From assembly GCF_020539485.1 (NCBI RefSeq), contig NZ_JACDXU010000001.1, positions 248,001 through 312,000 of the forward strand: 64,000 nucleotides of DNA, read 5' to 3'. The DNA is from Fulverythrobacter ferritrahens (GTDB lineage Bacteria > Pseudomonadota > Alphaproteobacteria > Sphingomonadales > Sphingomonadaceae). Under the pieces are notes generated by a model. The model ran no database searches, was not told where the DNA came from, and saw nothing but the letters and a program-made list of their open reading frames with translations. Shown one piece after another: positions 25,608 through 36,501 of this stretch. Within the stretch, counting starts at the first letter, position 1, and the number at the start of each line of letters is the position of its first letter. The position numbers and the translations under genes were made by a program.

Positions 25608-27065
25608 TCAAAGCCCGCCCTGCGCCACATATTTGAGGTTCAGATATTCCATGAGCCCGTGGAGCGAGCCTTCGCGGCCCATGCCGGACATCTTGATTCC
25701 GCCAAAAGGCGTGCAGGGCAGCGAGATTGCGGCGTTGTTCACGCCCACCATGCCGGTTTGCAGGCTTCGGCTGGCGCGGGCGATGGTGGCGGTATCCTGC
25801 GCGCAGACATAGGCGCAGAGGCCGAAGGGCGTGTCATTGGCCATGGCCACGCCTTCTTCCAGCGTGTCGAAAGCGATGATGCCCGCCAGCGGCCCGAAGG
25901 TTTCCTCCCGCGTCAGCAGCGCGTCGCGCGCCACGCCTGCGACCAGGGCAGGCTGGGCGAGGCGGCTGTTGGCCGTGCCGCCACCCGCCAGCAGATGCCC
26001 GCCGCGTTCCAGCGCGTCCTGCAAATGGCGGTCCACCTTGGCCACGGCGCGTCCGTCGATCAGCGGGCCGAGATCGGTTTCCTCGGCAAAGCCGTCACCG
26101 GGGCGCAGGGCTTCGATCTTGGCCTTGAAGGCGGCCAGGAAGCGGTCGAGAATGCCGCTTTGCACATAGATGCGGTTGGCCGCGATGCAGGTCTGCCCGG
26201 AATTGCGGAACTTGGCGATCATCGCGGTTTCGATGGCGATGTCGAGGTCGGCATCGTCGAACACCAGCAGCGGGGCATTGCCGCCCAGTTCAAGGCTCAT
26301 GCGCTTGACCGTGGGCGCGCAGGCGGCAGCGAGCATCGCGCCCACGGCAGTGGAACCAGTGAAGGAGAGCTTGCGCACCACCGGCGATCCGGTCAGCACT
26401 TCGCCCACTTGCTGGGCATTGCCGGTCACGATGCTGAGCGCGCCCTTGGGCACACCCGCCTCCAGCGCCAGCCGCGCGATGGCGAGCGCGGAGAAGGGCG
26501 TCAGATCCGCAGGCTTGGCCACTACGGTGCAGCCTGCCGCCAGCGCCGGGCCCAGCTTGCGGGCCAGCATGGCGAAGGGGAAGTTCCAGGGCGTGATCGC
26601 GGCGCAGACGCCCACCGGCTCGTAATCCACGGTGAAACGCTTGCCGGGCAGGGGAGAGGGGATGATCTCGCCAAGGGCCGTATCGGCATGGTCGGCGTAA
26701 TATTTGATGTAGCCCGCGCCATTGTCGATCTCGGCCCGAGCCTCGCGGATGGGCTTGCCGTTCTCGCGGGTGATGATGCGGGCCAGGTCTTCGCGGTTCG
26801 CCGCGATCAGATCGTGCCAGCGGTTGAGGATCTTGCCGCGCTCCACCGCCGGAAGGCCGGCCCAGCCGGGCAAGGCATCGGCGGCGGCATCCACGGCCTG
26901 CTGCACCTGCGCCTGATCGAGCGAGGGCACTTCGCCGATTACGTCCAGCGCATAGGGATCGTCCACCGCGATCGGGGCGGCATTGCCACGGCGCCATTCG
27001 CCGCCCACCAGCGCCTCCTCGATCAGCAGATCCGCATTGTCGAGTTTCCCGCGTGTCACGCTCAT
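25608..27065 (-). CDS. gabD: NAD(P)-dependent aldehyde dehydrogenase, SSADH-like
   Basis: A 485-residue enzyme with all landmarks of the family: VGVCAAITPWNFPFAM (cofactor loop, about residues 148-163), KPADLTPFSALA, GSTAVG, LELGGNAPL with the general-base Glu (about 256), NSGQTCIAANR with the catalytic Cys (about 288) and EETFGPLAG near 385. The overall pattern resembles succinate-semialdehyde dehydrogenase. Because it lies in an aromatic-acid gene block and is divergent from a LigW-like decarboxylase, oxidation of an aromatic aldehyde such as vanillin is an alternative I cannot exclude. Confidence 0.85.
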   Translation of the reverse strand: MSVTRGKLDNADLLIEEALVGGEWRRGNAAPIAVDDPYALDVIGEVPSLDQAQVQQAVDAAADALPGWAGLPAVERGKILNRWHDLIAANREDLARIITRENGKPIREARAEIDNGAGYIKYYADHADTALGEIIPSPLPGKRFTVDYEPVGVCAAITPWNFPFAMLARKLGPALAAGCTVVAKPADLTPFSALAIARLALEAGVPKGALSIVTGNAQQVGEVLTGSPVVRKLSFTGSTAVGAMLAAACAPTVKRMSLELGGNAPLLVFDDADLDIAIETAMIAKFRNSGQTCIAANRIYVQSGILDRFLAAFKAKIEALRPGDGFAEETDLGPLIDGRAVAKVDRHLQDALERGGHLLAGGGTANSRLAQPALVAGVARDALLTREETFGPLAGIIAFDTLEEGVAMANDTPFGLCAYVCAQDTATIARASRSLQTGMVGVNNAAISLPCTPFGGIKMSGMGREGSLHGLMEYLNLKYVAQGGL

Positions 27066-27186
27066 GGCCTCTCCAGCTCCCTACAGGTGCAGCGCCGGTC
27101 TAGCCCTTTGGCTGCTTCCTATAAAGGGCCGTTGCACTTGGCCTCCACCTATCCATAAGGTGCGGCGGAAAGAGGAGAGCAAGCCG

Positions 27187-28224
27187 ATGGCCAAGAAAAT
27201 CCGCAAGATCGCCACCGAAGAAGCATGGTCGATTCCCGAAGTTGCCGAGGAACTGAGGAAGGTCGCCAATTCGCCCAGCCAGAGCCTGGACAAGCTGCTG
27301 GTGAAGGGCATCTACGATGCACCCGCCGATACCAGCGGCTATGGCAAGCTCGATTTCCTCTCCGGCCTGACCGACATCGAACAGCATCGCCTGCCGCAGA
27401 TGGACGAATATGGCGTGGACATGCATCTGCTGGCGCTCACTGCGCCGGGTGTGCAGATGTTCGATGCCGATACGGCGATGGACCTTGCGCGGCTGGCGAA
27501 TGACCGGCTGGCGGAAGTATGCCGCAAATGGCCCACGCGCTTTGCCGGCCTTGCCAGCTTCGCCCCGCACAGCCCGAAACGCGCCGCGAAGGAGATGGAG
27601 CGCGCGGTGAACGAGCTGGGCCTCAACGGCTTCATGATCAACAGCCACACCTATGGCGAATATCTCGACGATCCGAAGTTCTGGCCGATCCTGGAGGCGG
27701 CAGAGGCGCTGGATCGCTGCATCTACATCCACCCGCGCGCGGCCAGCGATACGCTGAAAGGCCCGTTGCAGGATTACGGGATGGACAGCGCCATGTGGGG
27801 CTACGGCGTAGAGGTCGGCACCCATGCGGTGCGCATGATGGCTGGCGGCGTGTTCGACGCCTTTCCCAGGCTGAAGATCTGCATCGGCCATATGGGCGAG
27901 GCAGTGCCGTTCTGGATCTGGCGCATCAACTTCATGAACAGCCGCGCCCAGACGGTTGGCCGCGCGAAGAAGACCCAGCGCAGCATGGCGGAATATTTCC
28001 AGGACAATTTCGTCATCACCACCAGCGGCGTGGAAGATCCGCTGGCCCTGCGTTATTCGATCGACAAGCTCGGCATCGATAATGTGATGTGGGCCATCGA
28101 CTATCCCTATCAGCCGCAGGAACCGGCAGTGGACTTCATCGACAGCTTCCCCTGCACCGAGGCGGAGATGCATGCGCTGTGCCACGGCAATGCGGAACGG
28201 ATCTTCCATATCGATCCGCTTTGA
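27187..28224 (+). CDS. LigW-like amidohydrolase-family decarboxylase
   Basis: A 345-residue enzyme. I chose ATG 27187 because AGAGGAG precedes it. It fits the ACMSD/gamma-resorcylate/5-carboxyvanillate decarboxylase group: IATEEAW at the N-terminus (metal-ligand Glu11 or Glu12), YIHP (His182), GHMGEAVPFW (His235) and AIDYPYQ (Asp305). These are the positions of the metal ligands and catalytic acid in LigW. Members remove a carboxylate ortho to a phenolic OH without an organic cofactor. 5-carboxyvanillate, 2,3-dihydroxybenzoate and related acids are possible substrates. It is divergent from the aldehyde dehydrogenase (121-base gap). Confidence 0.82.
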   Translation: MAKKIRKIATEEAWSIPEVAEELRKVANSPSQSLDKLLVKGIYDAPADTSGYGKLDFLSGLTDIEQHRLPQMDEYGVDMHLLALTAPGVQMFDADTAMDLARLANDRLAEVCRKWPTRFAGLASFAPHSPKRAAKEMERAVNELGLNGFMINSHTYGEYLDDPKFWPILEAAEALDRCIYIHPRAASDTLKGPLQDYGMDSAMWGYGVEVGTHAVRMMAGGVFDAFPRLKICIGHMGEAVPFWIWRINFMNSRAQTVGRAKKTQRSMAEYFQDNFVITTSGVEDPLALRYSIDKLGIDNVMWAIDYPYQPQEPAVDFIDSFPCTEAEMHALCHGNAERIFHIDPL

Positions 28225-28243
28225 AGTTCCGGGCTTGCCTGAA

Positions 28244-28329
28244 TCGTCATTGCGAGCGAAGCGAAGCAATCCAGGGCGCGACGCGTGACGCTCTGGATTG
28301 CCGCGGGGCTTCGCCCTTCGCAATGACGA
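28244..28329. repeat. Palindromic repeat, family D
   Basis: TCGTCATTGCGAGCGAAGCG (28244-28263, continuing to AAGCAATCCAG) is mirrored at 28293-28329 with insertions (CTGGATTGC ... TTCGCAATGACGA). Elements starting CGTCATTGCGAGCGAAGCGAAG are widespread in Proteobacteria, often as bacterial interspersed repeats. It fills the whole 115-base gap between the decarboxylase and CoA-transferase genes, which are on the same strand. Confidence 0.85.
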
Positions 28330-28339
28330 GGTTTACTGA

Positions 28340-29464
28340 ATGACCAGACCCGCTCCCCTTCAAGGCATCAAGGTAGTCGAATTGGCCCGTGTTCTCGCCG
28401 GACCATGGGCGGGGCAGATCTTCGCCGATCTCGGCGCGGATGTGGTGAAGGTGGAAAGCCCGCAGGGCGACGATACGCGCGAATGGGGCCCGCCCTTTAT
28501 CGAGAATGCCGATGGCACGAAGGACGCCGGCTATTTCCATGCCGCCAACCGCGGCAAGCGCTCTGTCACGGCCGATTACCACAAGGCGGAAGACCTGGAG
28601 ATGGTGCTGGGCCTGATCCGCGAGGCGGATGTGGTGATCGAGAATTTCAAGCTGGGCGGGCTGAAGAAATACGGCCTCGATTATGAGAGCCTCAGCAAGA
28701 TCAATCCGCGCCTCGTCTATTGCTCAATCACCGGCTTCGGCCAGACCGGCCCCTATGCCCCGCGCCCCGGCTATGATTTCATCATTCAGGGGATGAGCGG
28801 GATCATGGATCTGTCCGGCCTGCCCGATGGCCCGCCGACCAAGATCGGCGTCGCCTATGCGGACATCATGACCGGGCTCTATGCCGTGATCGGCATTCAG
28901 GCCGCGCTCCACCAGCGCCAGCATACGGGGCGCGGCCAGCATGTGGACCTTGCCCTGTTCGATGTGATGGTGGGCACCATGGCCAATCAGGCGATGAATT
29001 ACCTCATCACCGGCAATGCGCCGCACCGCATCGGGATGAGCCATCCCAATATCGTGCCCTATGACGGTTTCCCCACCAGCGATGGCTGGGTGATCGTGGC
29101 CGTGGGCAACGACACGCAATTCGCGCGCTTTGCCGAGGTGCTGGGGCTGGAAGTGCGGCCGGAATGGCAGAGCAATCCGGACCGCGTGGCCCATCGTGCT
29201 ACTCTGGTGCCGCTGATCATCGAAAAGACCCGCCAGTGGACCCGTGACGCCCTGCTGGCCGCGCTGGAGCAGCACGGTATCCCGGTGGGCCCGATCCACG
29301 ATGTGGGCGAGGCCTTGCGCGATCCGCAGATCGAGGCGCGGGGCATGGTGCTGGATATGGAGCGGCCTGACGGCACCCATATTCCGGGCCTGCGCACGCC
29401 TATCGTGTTTTCAGACGCGGACCTCGCGCTAGGCAAGCCTTCGCCCATGCTGGGGGAGGGGTAG
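28340..29464 (+). CDS. CaiB/BaiF-type (class III) CoA-transferase
   Basis: A 374-residue enzyme. The N-terminal KVVELARVLAGPWAGQIFADLGADV (split: residues 11-22 and 23-35) and KVESPQGDDTR are typical of the family; IGVAYADIMTGLYA (about 168-181) contains the catalytic Asp that forms the acyl-anhydride and thioester intermediates. The RVLAGPWAGQ start resembles succinyl-CoA:glutarate CoA-transferase (SUGCT-like) enzymes, and a glutaryl-CoA dehydrogenase gene is 18 kb to the right. A role in activating an aromatic or dicarboxylic acid released by neighbouring enzymes is equally possible. Confidence 0.85.
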   Translation: MTRPAPLQGIKVVELARVLAGPWAGQIFADLGADVVKVESPQGDDTREWGPPFIENADGTKDAGYFHAANRGKRSVTADYHKAEDLEMVLGLIREADVVIENFKLGGLKKYGLDYESLSKINPRLVYCSITGFGQTGPYAPRPGYDFIIQGMSGIMDLSGLPDGPPTKIGVAYADIMTGLYAVIGIQAALHQRQHTGRGQHVDLALFDVMVGTMANQAMNYLITGNAPHRIGMSHPNIVPYDGFPTSDGWVIVAVGNDTQFARFAEVLGLEVRPEWQSNPDRVAHRATLVPLIIEKTRQWTRDALLAALEQHGIPVGPIHDVGEALRDPQIEARGMVLDMERPDGTHIPGLRTPIVFSDADLALGKPSPMLGEG

Positions 29465-29477
29465 GGCCAGCCTCCAC

Positions 29478-29550
29478 TGTCACCCCGGCCTTGTGCCGGG
29501 GTCCAGCTTTCTAAGAAAATAGCGGGATCCCGGAACAAGTCCGGGATGAC
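29478..29550. repeat. Palindromic repeat, family E copy 1
   Basis: It has two hairpins: ACCCCGGC/GCCGGGGT around CTTGT (29482-29502) and ATCCCGG/CCGGGAT around AACAAGT (29527-29547). It begins TGTCACCCC and ends GGGATGACG, so the ends are also inverted. Half-elements of this family recur at 30024 and near 30290. Confidence 0.8.
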
Positions 29551-29559
29551 GAGTGGTGC

Positions 29560-30020
29560 ATCATTGGCACGCCATATTGACATTGCGAACCATTTGGGTT
29601 ATATGGGCCCAGTGACGGGTTGCGGGGGCGGTAGCGCTTCGCTCCTCTCCCGCGCCGGGTCGGCGCTGTCTGCAGAGCCGGGCCAGATGGACAGGGTGGA
29701 TGTCAACGCCCTGTCCGGCCCGCTGGACCAGCGCCCGCAACAGATGCGTGGCCGGATGATGTTTCGCCCCAGAGGAACATCTCCGCTCAAGGGAAGGCTC
29801 ACTTGCGAGCCCTATGCCTTCCCCGCCATGCAACTCAGGGCCGAGCAGACAAGTTTGCCGCGATACTTCGCCTGCCATTCGCATATCAAACAACGCGCAA
29901 CAGCACCGCTCGCCAGAGCGGGCGCCTGACAGCACCGGCCCGGCCCCGTCCGCTCTCGGTTGTCCCTGCCCCCGGCGTAAGTCCGCATTCGCCAGCGGAG
30001 GGATCGGTGTGTCCGGTTCA
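29560..30020. ncRNA. Structured gene-free segment, possible noncoding RNA
   Basis: No convincing gene is present: frames on both strands are short or give proline/arginine-rich, unrecognisable products. Instead there is nested pairing. GTTGCGGG (29619-29626) pairs with CCCGCAAC (29734-29741) and encloses CGGGCC-AGAT-GGACAGGG / CCCTGTCC-GGCCCG (29679-29722), a 14-bp stem with one 4-base bulge. Further right are GATGTT/AACATC and GGCTC/GAGCC hairpins (about 29758-29825). I compared it by eye with tmRNA, RNase P, SRP and 6S landmarks and found none. The transcribed strand is unknown. A degenerate pseudogene is the main alternative. Confidence 0.3.
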
Positions 30021-30023
30021 TTT

Positions 30024-30047
30024 GTCATCCCGGGCTTGACCCGGGAT
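30024..30047. repeat. Half-element of repeat family E
   Basis: ATCCCGGG and CCCGGGAT form a perfect 8-bp stem around CTTGA (30027-30047), preceded by GTC as in the full element at 29478. A further degenerate piece, CTCCCGGATAAAGTCCGGGAG, split by its loop, lies at about 30288-30310. Confidence 0.7.
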
Positions 30048-30114
30048 CCCGCTTTTTGGCGCTCGCAGAGGCGCGAAGGCGCTGAGTTTTAGGTTCAGGG
30101 AACACTCCCTTCTA

Positions 30115-30259
30115 TCGTCATTCCCGCCCTTCGACGCCGCCTGCGGCGTCGCTCAGGATAAACTGCCGCAAAGCGGCAGGCGGGAACCCAGCAGCAACCG
30201 TTAAAACTGGGTTCCCGTGTTCTGCCTTCGGCAGTGCTTCGCAACCGCGGGAATGACGA
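30115..30259. repeat. Composite family A repeat with inserted hairpins
   Basis: The outer ends (TCGTCATTCCCG at 30115 and CGGGAATGACGA at the right) and the inner GGGAACCCAG/CTGGGTTCCC are those of family A, but each arm is interrupted. The left arm contains a 50-base insert with GACGCCGC/GCGGCGTC and CTGCCGC/GCGGCAG hairpins; the right arm contains TGCCTTCGGCA. It looks like one repeat inserted into or recombined with another. The gap 29465-30320 holds nothing but repeats and the structured segment. Confidence 0.75.
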
Positions 30260-30320
30260 GATTTGAAGTTGGCACTTCGTGTCCAGCACTCCCGGATAAA
30301 GTCCGGGAGGGCGAGTTGGG

Positions 30321-31217
30321 CTATTGCAAATTGATCCCCGGATTGCGCAGGATCGCGCCATTGTCATCCGCCTGCGGGCCGGGAATGACGGTGAGCGTGT
30401 GGACTGCGCGGATCTTGCCGTCGATGAAGCGGAATGTATGTGAATCCGGGCCGCCGTTCTTGCTGTCGCCGAAGCGGCAGAAGATGTTGATCACGCCCTT
30501 TTCCTCATCCACCAGATAATCGCGATTGGTGATGTAGAGCACGCCCGGCGGCATGCCGATTTCGCAGGATGCGTGGGGATCACTGGTGCGGTTGGTATAG
30601 GCGCCGCCTTCCAGCCGCGCACAGGGCGTGCCCCAGGGGATGTCAGTGAACTTGTCGGCAAAGCCATCGAGATAGGCATTGGCGCCGCGGATCATCTCGG
30701 AAGGCGGCGTCTTCTGATATTTGAACAGAGGTTCCCAGTCTTCCTGTTTGGAATATTTCAGGAAGGCATTGGCATTGAACAGCCAGTCACCCTTCCTGGT
30801 GACGAGGCTGTCCACCCGGATCACCTTGCCTTGATGCATGTAGAGCCGCGTGCCGATGATATATTGGACCGGCCCTTCGGTGACGACCAGCTCCGTAAAG
30901 GCCTTGCAGCGCTTGTCGTCATGGAAGCTCAGCGAATGGGCCACGGGCAGGGCGGTGTTCCACAGGCCCTTGTCCTGTTCCACCGTCTGCATGTCCTGCA
31001 GGTAATGCGCCTTGGGGTCGAGCGGCAGTGCTGCGAGGCTGCCCTTGCGCTGGCCTTCCACATAGGCGGCAGTCGCGGCCTTCAGCTCGTCGCGCGTACA
31101 GCTGGGCTTGTCCTGCAGGCGGGCCCATGGGCTGGGCGGCGGGCCGTTCTGGGCCATGGCGGGTGTGGCGGTGGCGGCCACGGCCAGCAGGGCGGCGGCG
31201 GAAAGAATGTGCTTCAT
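30321..31217 (-). CDS. Exported NTF2-like protein of unknown function
   Basis: A 298-residue protein with a signal peptide cleaved after TPAMAQ (about residue 22). Two similar halves are visible: SCTRDELKAATAAYVEG (about 39-55) with a following LYMHQGKVIRVDSLVT, and SEMIRGANAYLDGF (about 165-178) with HTFRFIDGKIRAVHTLTV. Each half looks like a SnoaL/NTF2-type cone. The next gene upstream encodes a paralogue with the same layout. Both lie downstream of ligAB on the same strand, so a periplasmic binding role for aromatic compounds is conceivable but unproven. No catalytic residues were recognised. Confidence 0.65.
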   Translation of the reverse strand: MKHILSAAALLAVAATATPAMAQNGPPPSPWARLQDKPSCTRDELKAATAAYVEGQRKGSLAALPLDPKAHYLQDMQTVEQDKGLWNTALPVAHSLSFHDDKRCKAFTELVVTEGPVQYIIGTRLYMHQGKVIRVDSLVTRKGDWLFNANAFLKYSKQEDWEPLFKYQKTPPSEMIRGANAYLDGFADKFTDIPWGTPCARLEGGAYTNRTSDPHASCEIGMPPGVLYITNRDYLVDEEKGVINIFCRFGDSKNGGPDSHTFRFIDGKIRAVHTLTVIPGPQADDNGAILRNPGINLQ

Positions 31218-31246
31218 GACTAATGCCCCTTCAAATTACGCAAACC

Positions 31247-31357
31247 GTCACCCTGAACTCGTTTGTGCAAGCACAGCTTCGCTTCCAGGGCCCATTTCTC
31301 CCCCGCGCTGTCATCACCCGGATGCACGATGGATGCTGAAACAGGTTCAGCATGACG
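31247..31357. repeat. Family C repeat copy 2, MITE-like, about 111 bp
   Basis: It shares 54 of 55 bases at its left end with the element at 22756 and has the same right-end hairpin ATGCTGAA/TTCAGCAT and CATGACG terminus, while the middle 30 bases differ. It separates the two paralogous exported-protein genes. Confidence 0.85.
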
Positions 31358-31375
31358 AGAGGAGAAAAAGAGAGA

Positions 31376-32422
31376 TTACCGAACGTCCTGAATCTCTTCG
31401 GAGCGGCCCTGTTCATAGGTGCTCCAGCCCGAATTGATCCCATAGGGCCCACGAATGAAGATCGCTTCGATCCGGCTGATCTGGCCCTTTTCGATCTTGA
31501 ACAATTCGCCTAGCTGCCAGGTCCAGTTGATCGGGCGGTGATCGAAGAAGCCGAAGGCGAAGGCGATGCCGCGCTCCCGGTCCACCGCCACGAAGCGGCG
31601 GTCGCGAATGCCGGTGACAGTGCCCTTCAGCGCCACCTCGAACTGCTTCTTGCAGCTCATCCGCTCGCGCTTGCCGGTTTCGGGATTAGGATAGTTGGCC
31701 AGCACATCCATGCCGTTTTCGAAGCGGATGCAATCGTCGGTGAAGGGGTAGTAACCCTTGCCGTCATTGCGCTGCAGGCCTTCGAAATAGGCATTGCCCA
31801 CCGCGATCAGCTCGGCGCGGCTCATGCGTTCCTTTTCGGGAATGGCCTGCGAGAAGATCGGGGCAGGCGCGCCCATCTTCTCCACCGCTTCGCCCGTGGC
31901 GGGGAAGGGATTGCTGGAACCGGTGACGGCTGCTCCGCCGATTGCACGGTCGGGCCGGGCGGCGATCTGTTCCACTTCGGTGATCTTGCCGCCTTCGATC
32001 CGCAGGCGCAGGGCCAGTCCCACCAGTTCCGGCGGGCGCGCCGCGCCGGTGGCCGAGCTGGAGGCAGTTTCCTTCACCGTGCCGAGGAAGGCGACCTGCT
32101 GCGTCTCAATATCGGGAACATAGAGCTTGTACTGGCCCACCCCGCTGGCCGTGGCCCACAGGCCCTCGCTGCCGAAAGGCAGTTCGATGCCATTCTCCGT
32201 GAAGCGGACATTGGTGGCAAACAGATCAGGATCGACCTTATGCGCCGCCATGGCCGCCAGATAGCGGTTCACGAAACCTTCCAGGCAGGCGCGCTGGCAG
32301 GTCTGGACGGGCTCTGGCACGCCTGCCACCTGCGCGGAGGCGCTGGTGGCAAGGGTGCTTGTGGCAAGGCTGCTGGCTGCAAGAGCAAGGGCGGCAATCG
32401 CCCTGCGAACAGGCTTCTTCAT
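31376..32422 (-). CDS. Exported tandem NTF2-like protein of unknown function
   Basis: A 348-residue protein with a signal peptide (cleavage after ATSASAQ, about residue 31). The first repeat starts CQRACLEGFVNRYLAAM (about 43-59) and runs through FTENGIELPFGSEGLW to LRIEGGKITEVEQI. The second starts SRAELIAVGNAYFEGLQ (about 200-216) and ends FKIEKGQISRIEAIF. This tandem arrangement resembles proteins annotated as DUF8021 or SnoaL-like; I am not certain of the family name. It is 18 bases downstream of a repeat and 69 bases after ligB, with which it may be co-transcribed. The ligand or reaction is unknown. Confidence 0.65.
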   Translation of the reverse strand: MKKPVRRAIAALALAASSLATSTLATSASAQVAGVPEPVQTCQRACLEGFVNRYLAAMAAHKVDPDLFATNVRFTENGIELPFGSEGLWATASGVGQYKLYVPDIETQQVAFLGTVKETASSSATGAARPPELVGLALRLRIEGGKITEVEQIAARPDRAIGGAAVTGSSNPFPATGEAVEKMGAPAPIFSQAIPEKERMSRAELIAVGNAYFEGLQRNDGKGYYPFTDDCIRFENGMDVLANYPNPETGKRERMSCKKQFEVALKGTVTGIRDRRFVAVDRERGIAFAFGFFDHRPINWTWQLGELFKIEKGQISRIEAIFIRGPYGINSGWSTYEQGRSEEIQDVR

Positions 32423-32436
32423 GATTTCCCCTCTTC

Positions 32437-32479
32437 CCGGTAGGCCCCTTTGCGGGGCTTATTGACTAAGTCCTACCGG
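32437..32479. promoter_or_regulatory. Nested hairpin between ligB and the exported-protein gene
   Basis: CCGGTAGG (32437-32444) pairs with CCTACCGG (32472-32479), and inside it GCCCC pairs with GGGGC around TTTG. It fills the gap between ligB and the next gene on the same strand, just before an AGAGGGG ribosome-binding site. No T-run on the minus strand follows, so mRNA stabilisation or partial termination are both possible. Confidence 0.5.
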
Positions 32480-32491
32480 AGGAGAGGTTTG

Positions 32492-33740
<1,249 letters not shown>

Positions 33741-33812
33741 AGGGCCTCTCCTGCAGGGGGGCGTTAGGAAAGTTACCAGAGGTGCCCGCGCCCTGCCAGA
33801 GCACGGTCAACC

Positions 33813-34466
33813 TCAAGTTGATGTGGGAAGGCCGCGCCAGTGGCGCAGGAGCAGGGCCATGGCAAGCGGAAAGGTCACTCCCCAGGCCGCCGCAGGCCAA
33901 ATCAGTGCAGGAACGAACATCTGGAAGGCCAGAAAGGGCAGGATCGCCCCGTTGGCGATCATTACCCATTTGACTGCGCGGGCGCCGGGTGTGTCCGGCA
34001 GGCCGAAAGCGGCGATCAACGTCGCCGCGCTCATCAGCGCATAGCCCAGCAGGTCCACCGCGAAGAGGAAGGACTTATAGGGCACGAACAACAACAGCTC
34101 GATCCCCTGCGTATCGCCCGCCGCGATCCTCGGCCCGACGAAAGTGAGCTGTACAAAATAGACCAGCCCGGTAAGCGTGGCATAGATCACCGCGAAGGCC
34201 AGGCCAGACAGGGTGAATGCCCGCCGATCTTCCGGCGTCGCCTGATGCAGTGCCGCCATCGTAACCACGAAAGCCGGACCGAGCAGCAGCGAGGGCGTGA
34301 GCAGCAGCGCAATGCCCAGCGGCGTGCTGGCGGCATTGGGCCCGCCTGCCGAACCGAGCAGGCCCGCCCATTCGAAGAATTGCGCGACAATATAGGCCAG
34401 GCTGAAGGCGAGGGTAGCACCGGTCGCCCAGATGCCCAGGCGGCGGGTGGAGGGCGAGACATACAT
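33813..34466 (-). CDS. Six-helix inner-membrane protein, unknown function
   Basis: A 217-residue hydrophobic protein with about six transmembrane segments (roughly residues 13-32, 48-70, 87-110, 125-150, 160-182 and 188-207). No transporter or enzyme motif was recognised. It starts 22 bases after the acetyl-CoA synthetase stop and precedes ligA, so it probably belongs to the aromatic-acid operon. Uptake of an aromatic acid or a sensory role would be guesses. Codon use matches its neighbours. Confidence 0.65.
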   Translation of the reverse strand: MYVSPSTRRLGIWATGATLAFSLAYIVAQFFEWAGLLGSAGGPNAASTPLGIALLLTPSLLLGPAFVVTMAALHQATPEDRRAFTLSGLAFAVIYATLTGLVYFVQLTFVGPRIAAGDTQGIELLLFVPYKSFLFAVDLLGYALMSAATLIAAFGLPDTPGARAVKWVMIANGAILPFLAFQMFVPALIWPAAAWGVTFPLAMALLLRHWRGLPTST

Positions 34467-34488
34467 CTGGCGCGCCCTCCCTTTCGCC

Positions 34489-36453
<1,965 letters not shown>

Positions 36454-36501
36454 ATGCTCCCAAAGCCTAGCTTTCGGCCTCGGCTTAACGAGCGATTGGG
36501 A

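Noticed and set aside
29560-30020. tmRNA or RNase P RNA
   Set aside because: No tag-peptide frame, GGUUC-type T-loop, CR-I or other diagnostic segments were found on either strand.
29561-30028. Minus-strand frame of 155 residues in the structured gap
   Set aside because: The product has no recognisable family or ribosome-binding site and would be interrupted by strong hairpins; a noncoding reading fits better.
22754-31357. Insertion sequences
   Set aside because: The repeated elements are about 110 bases and encode nothing; no transposase gene was seen anywhere in the window.
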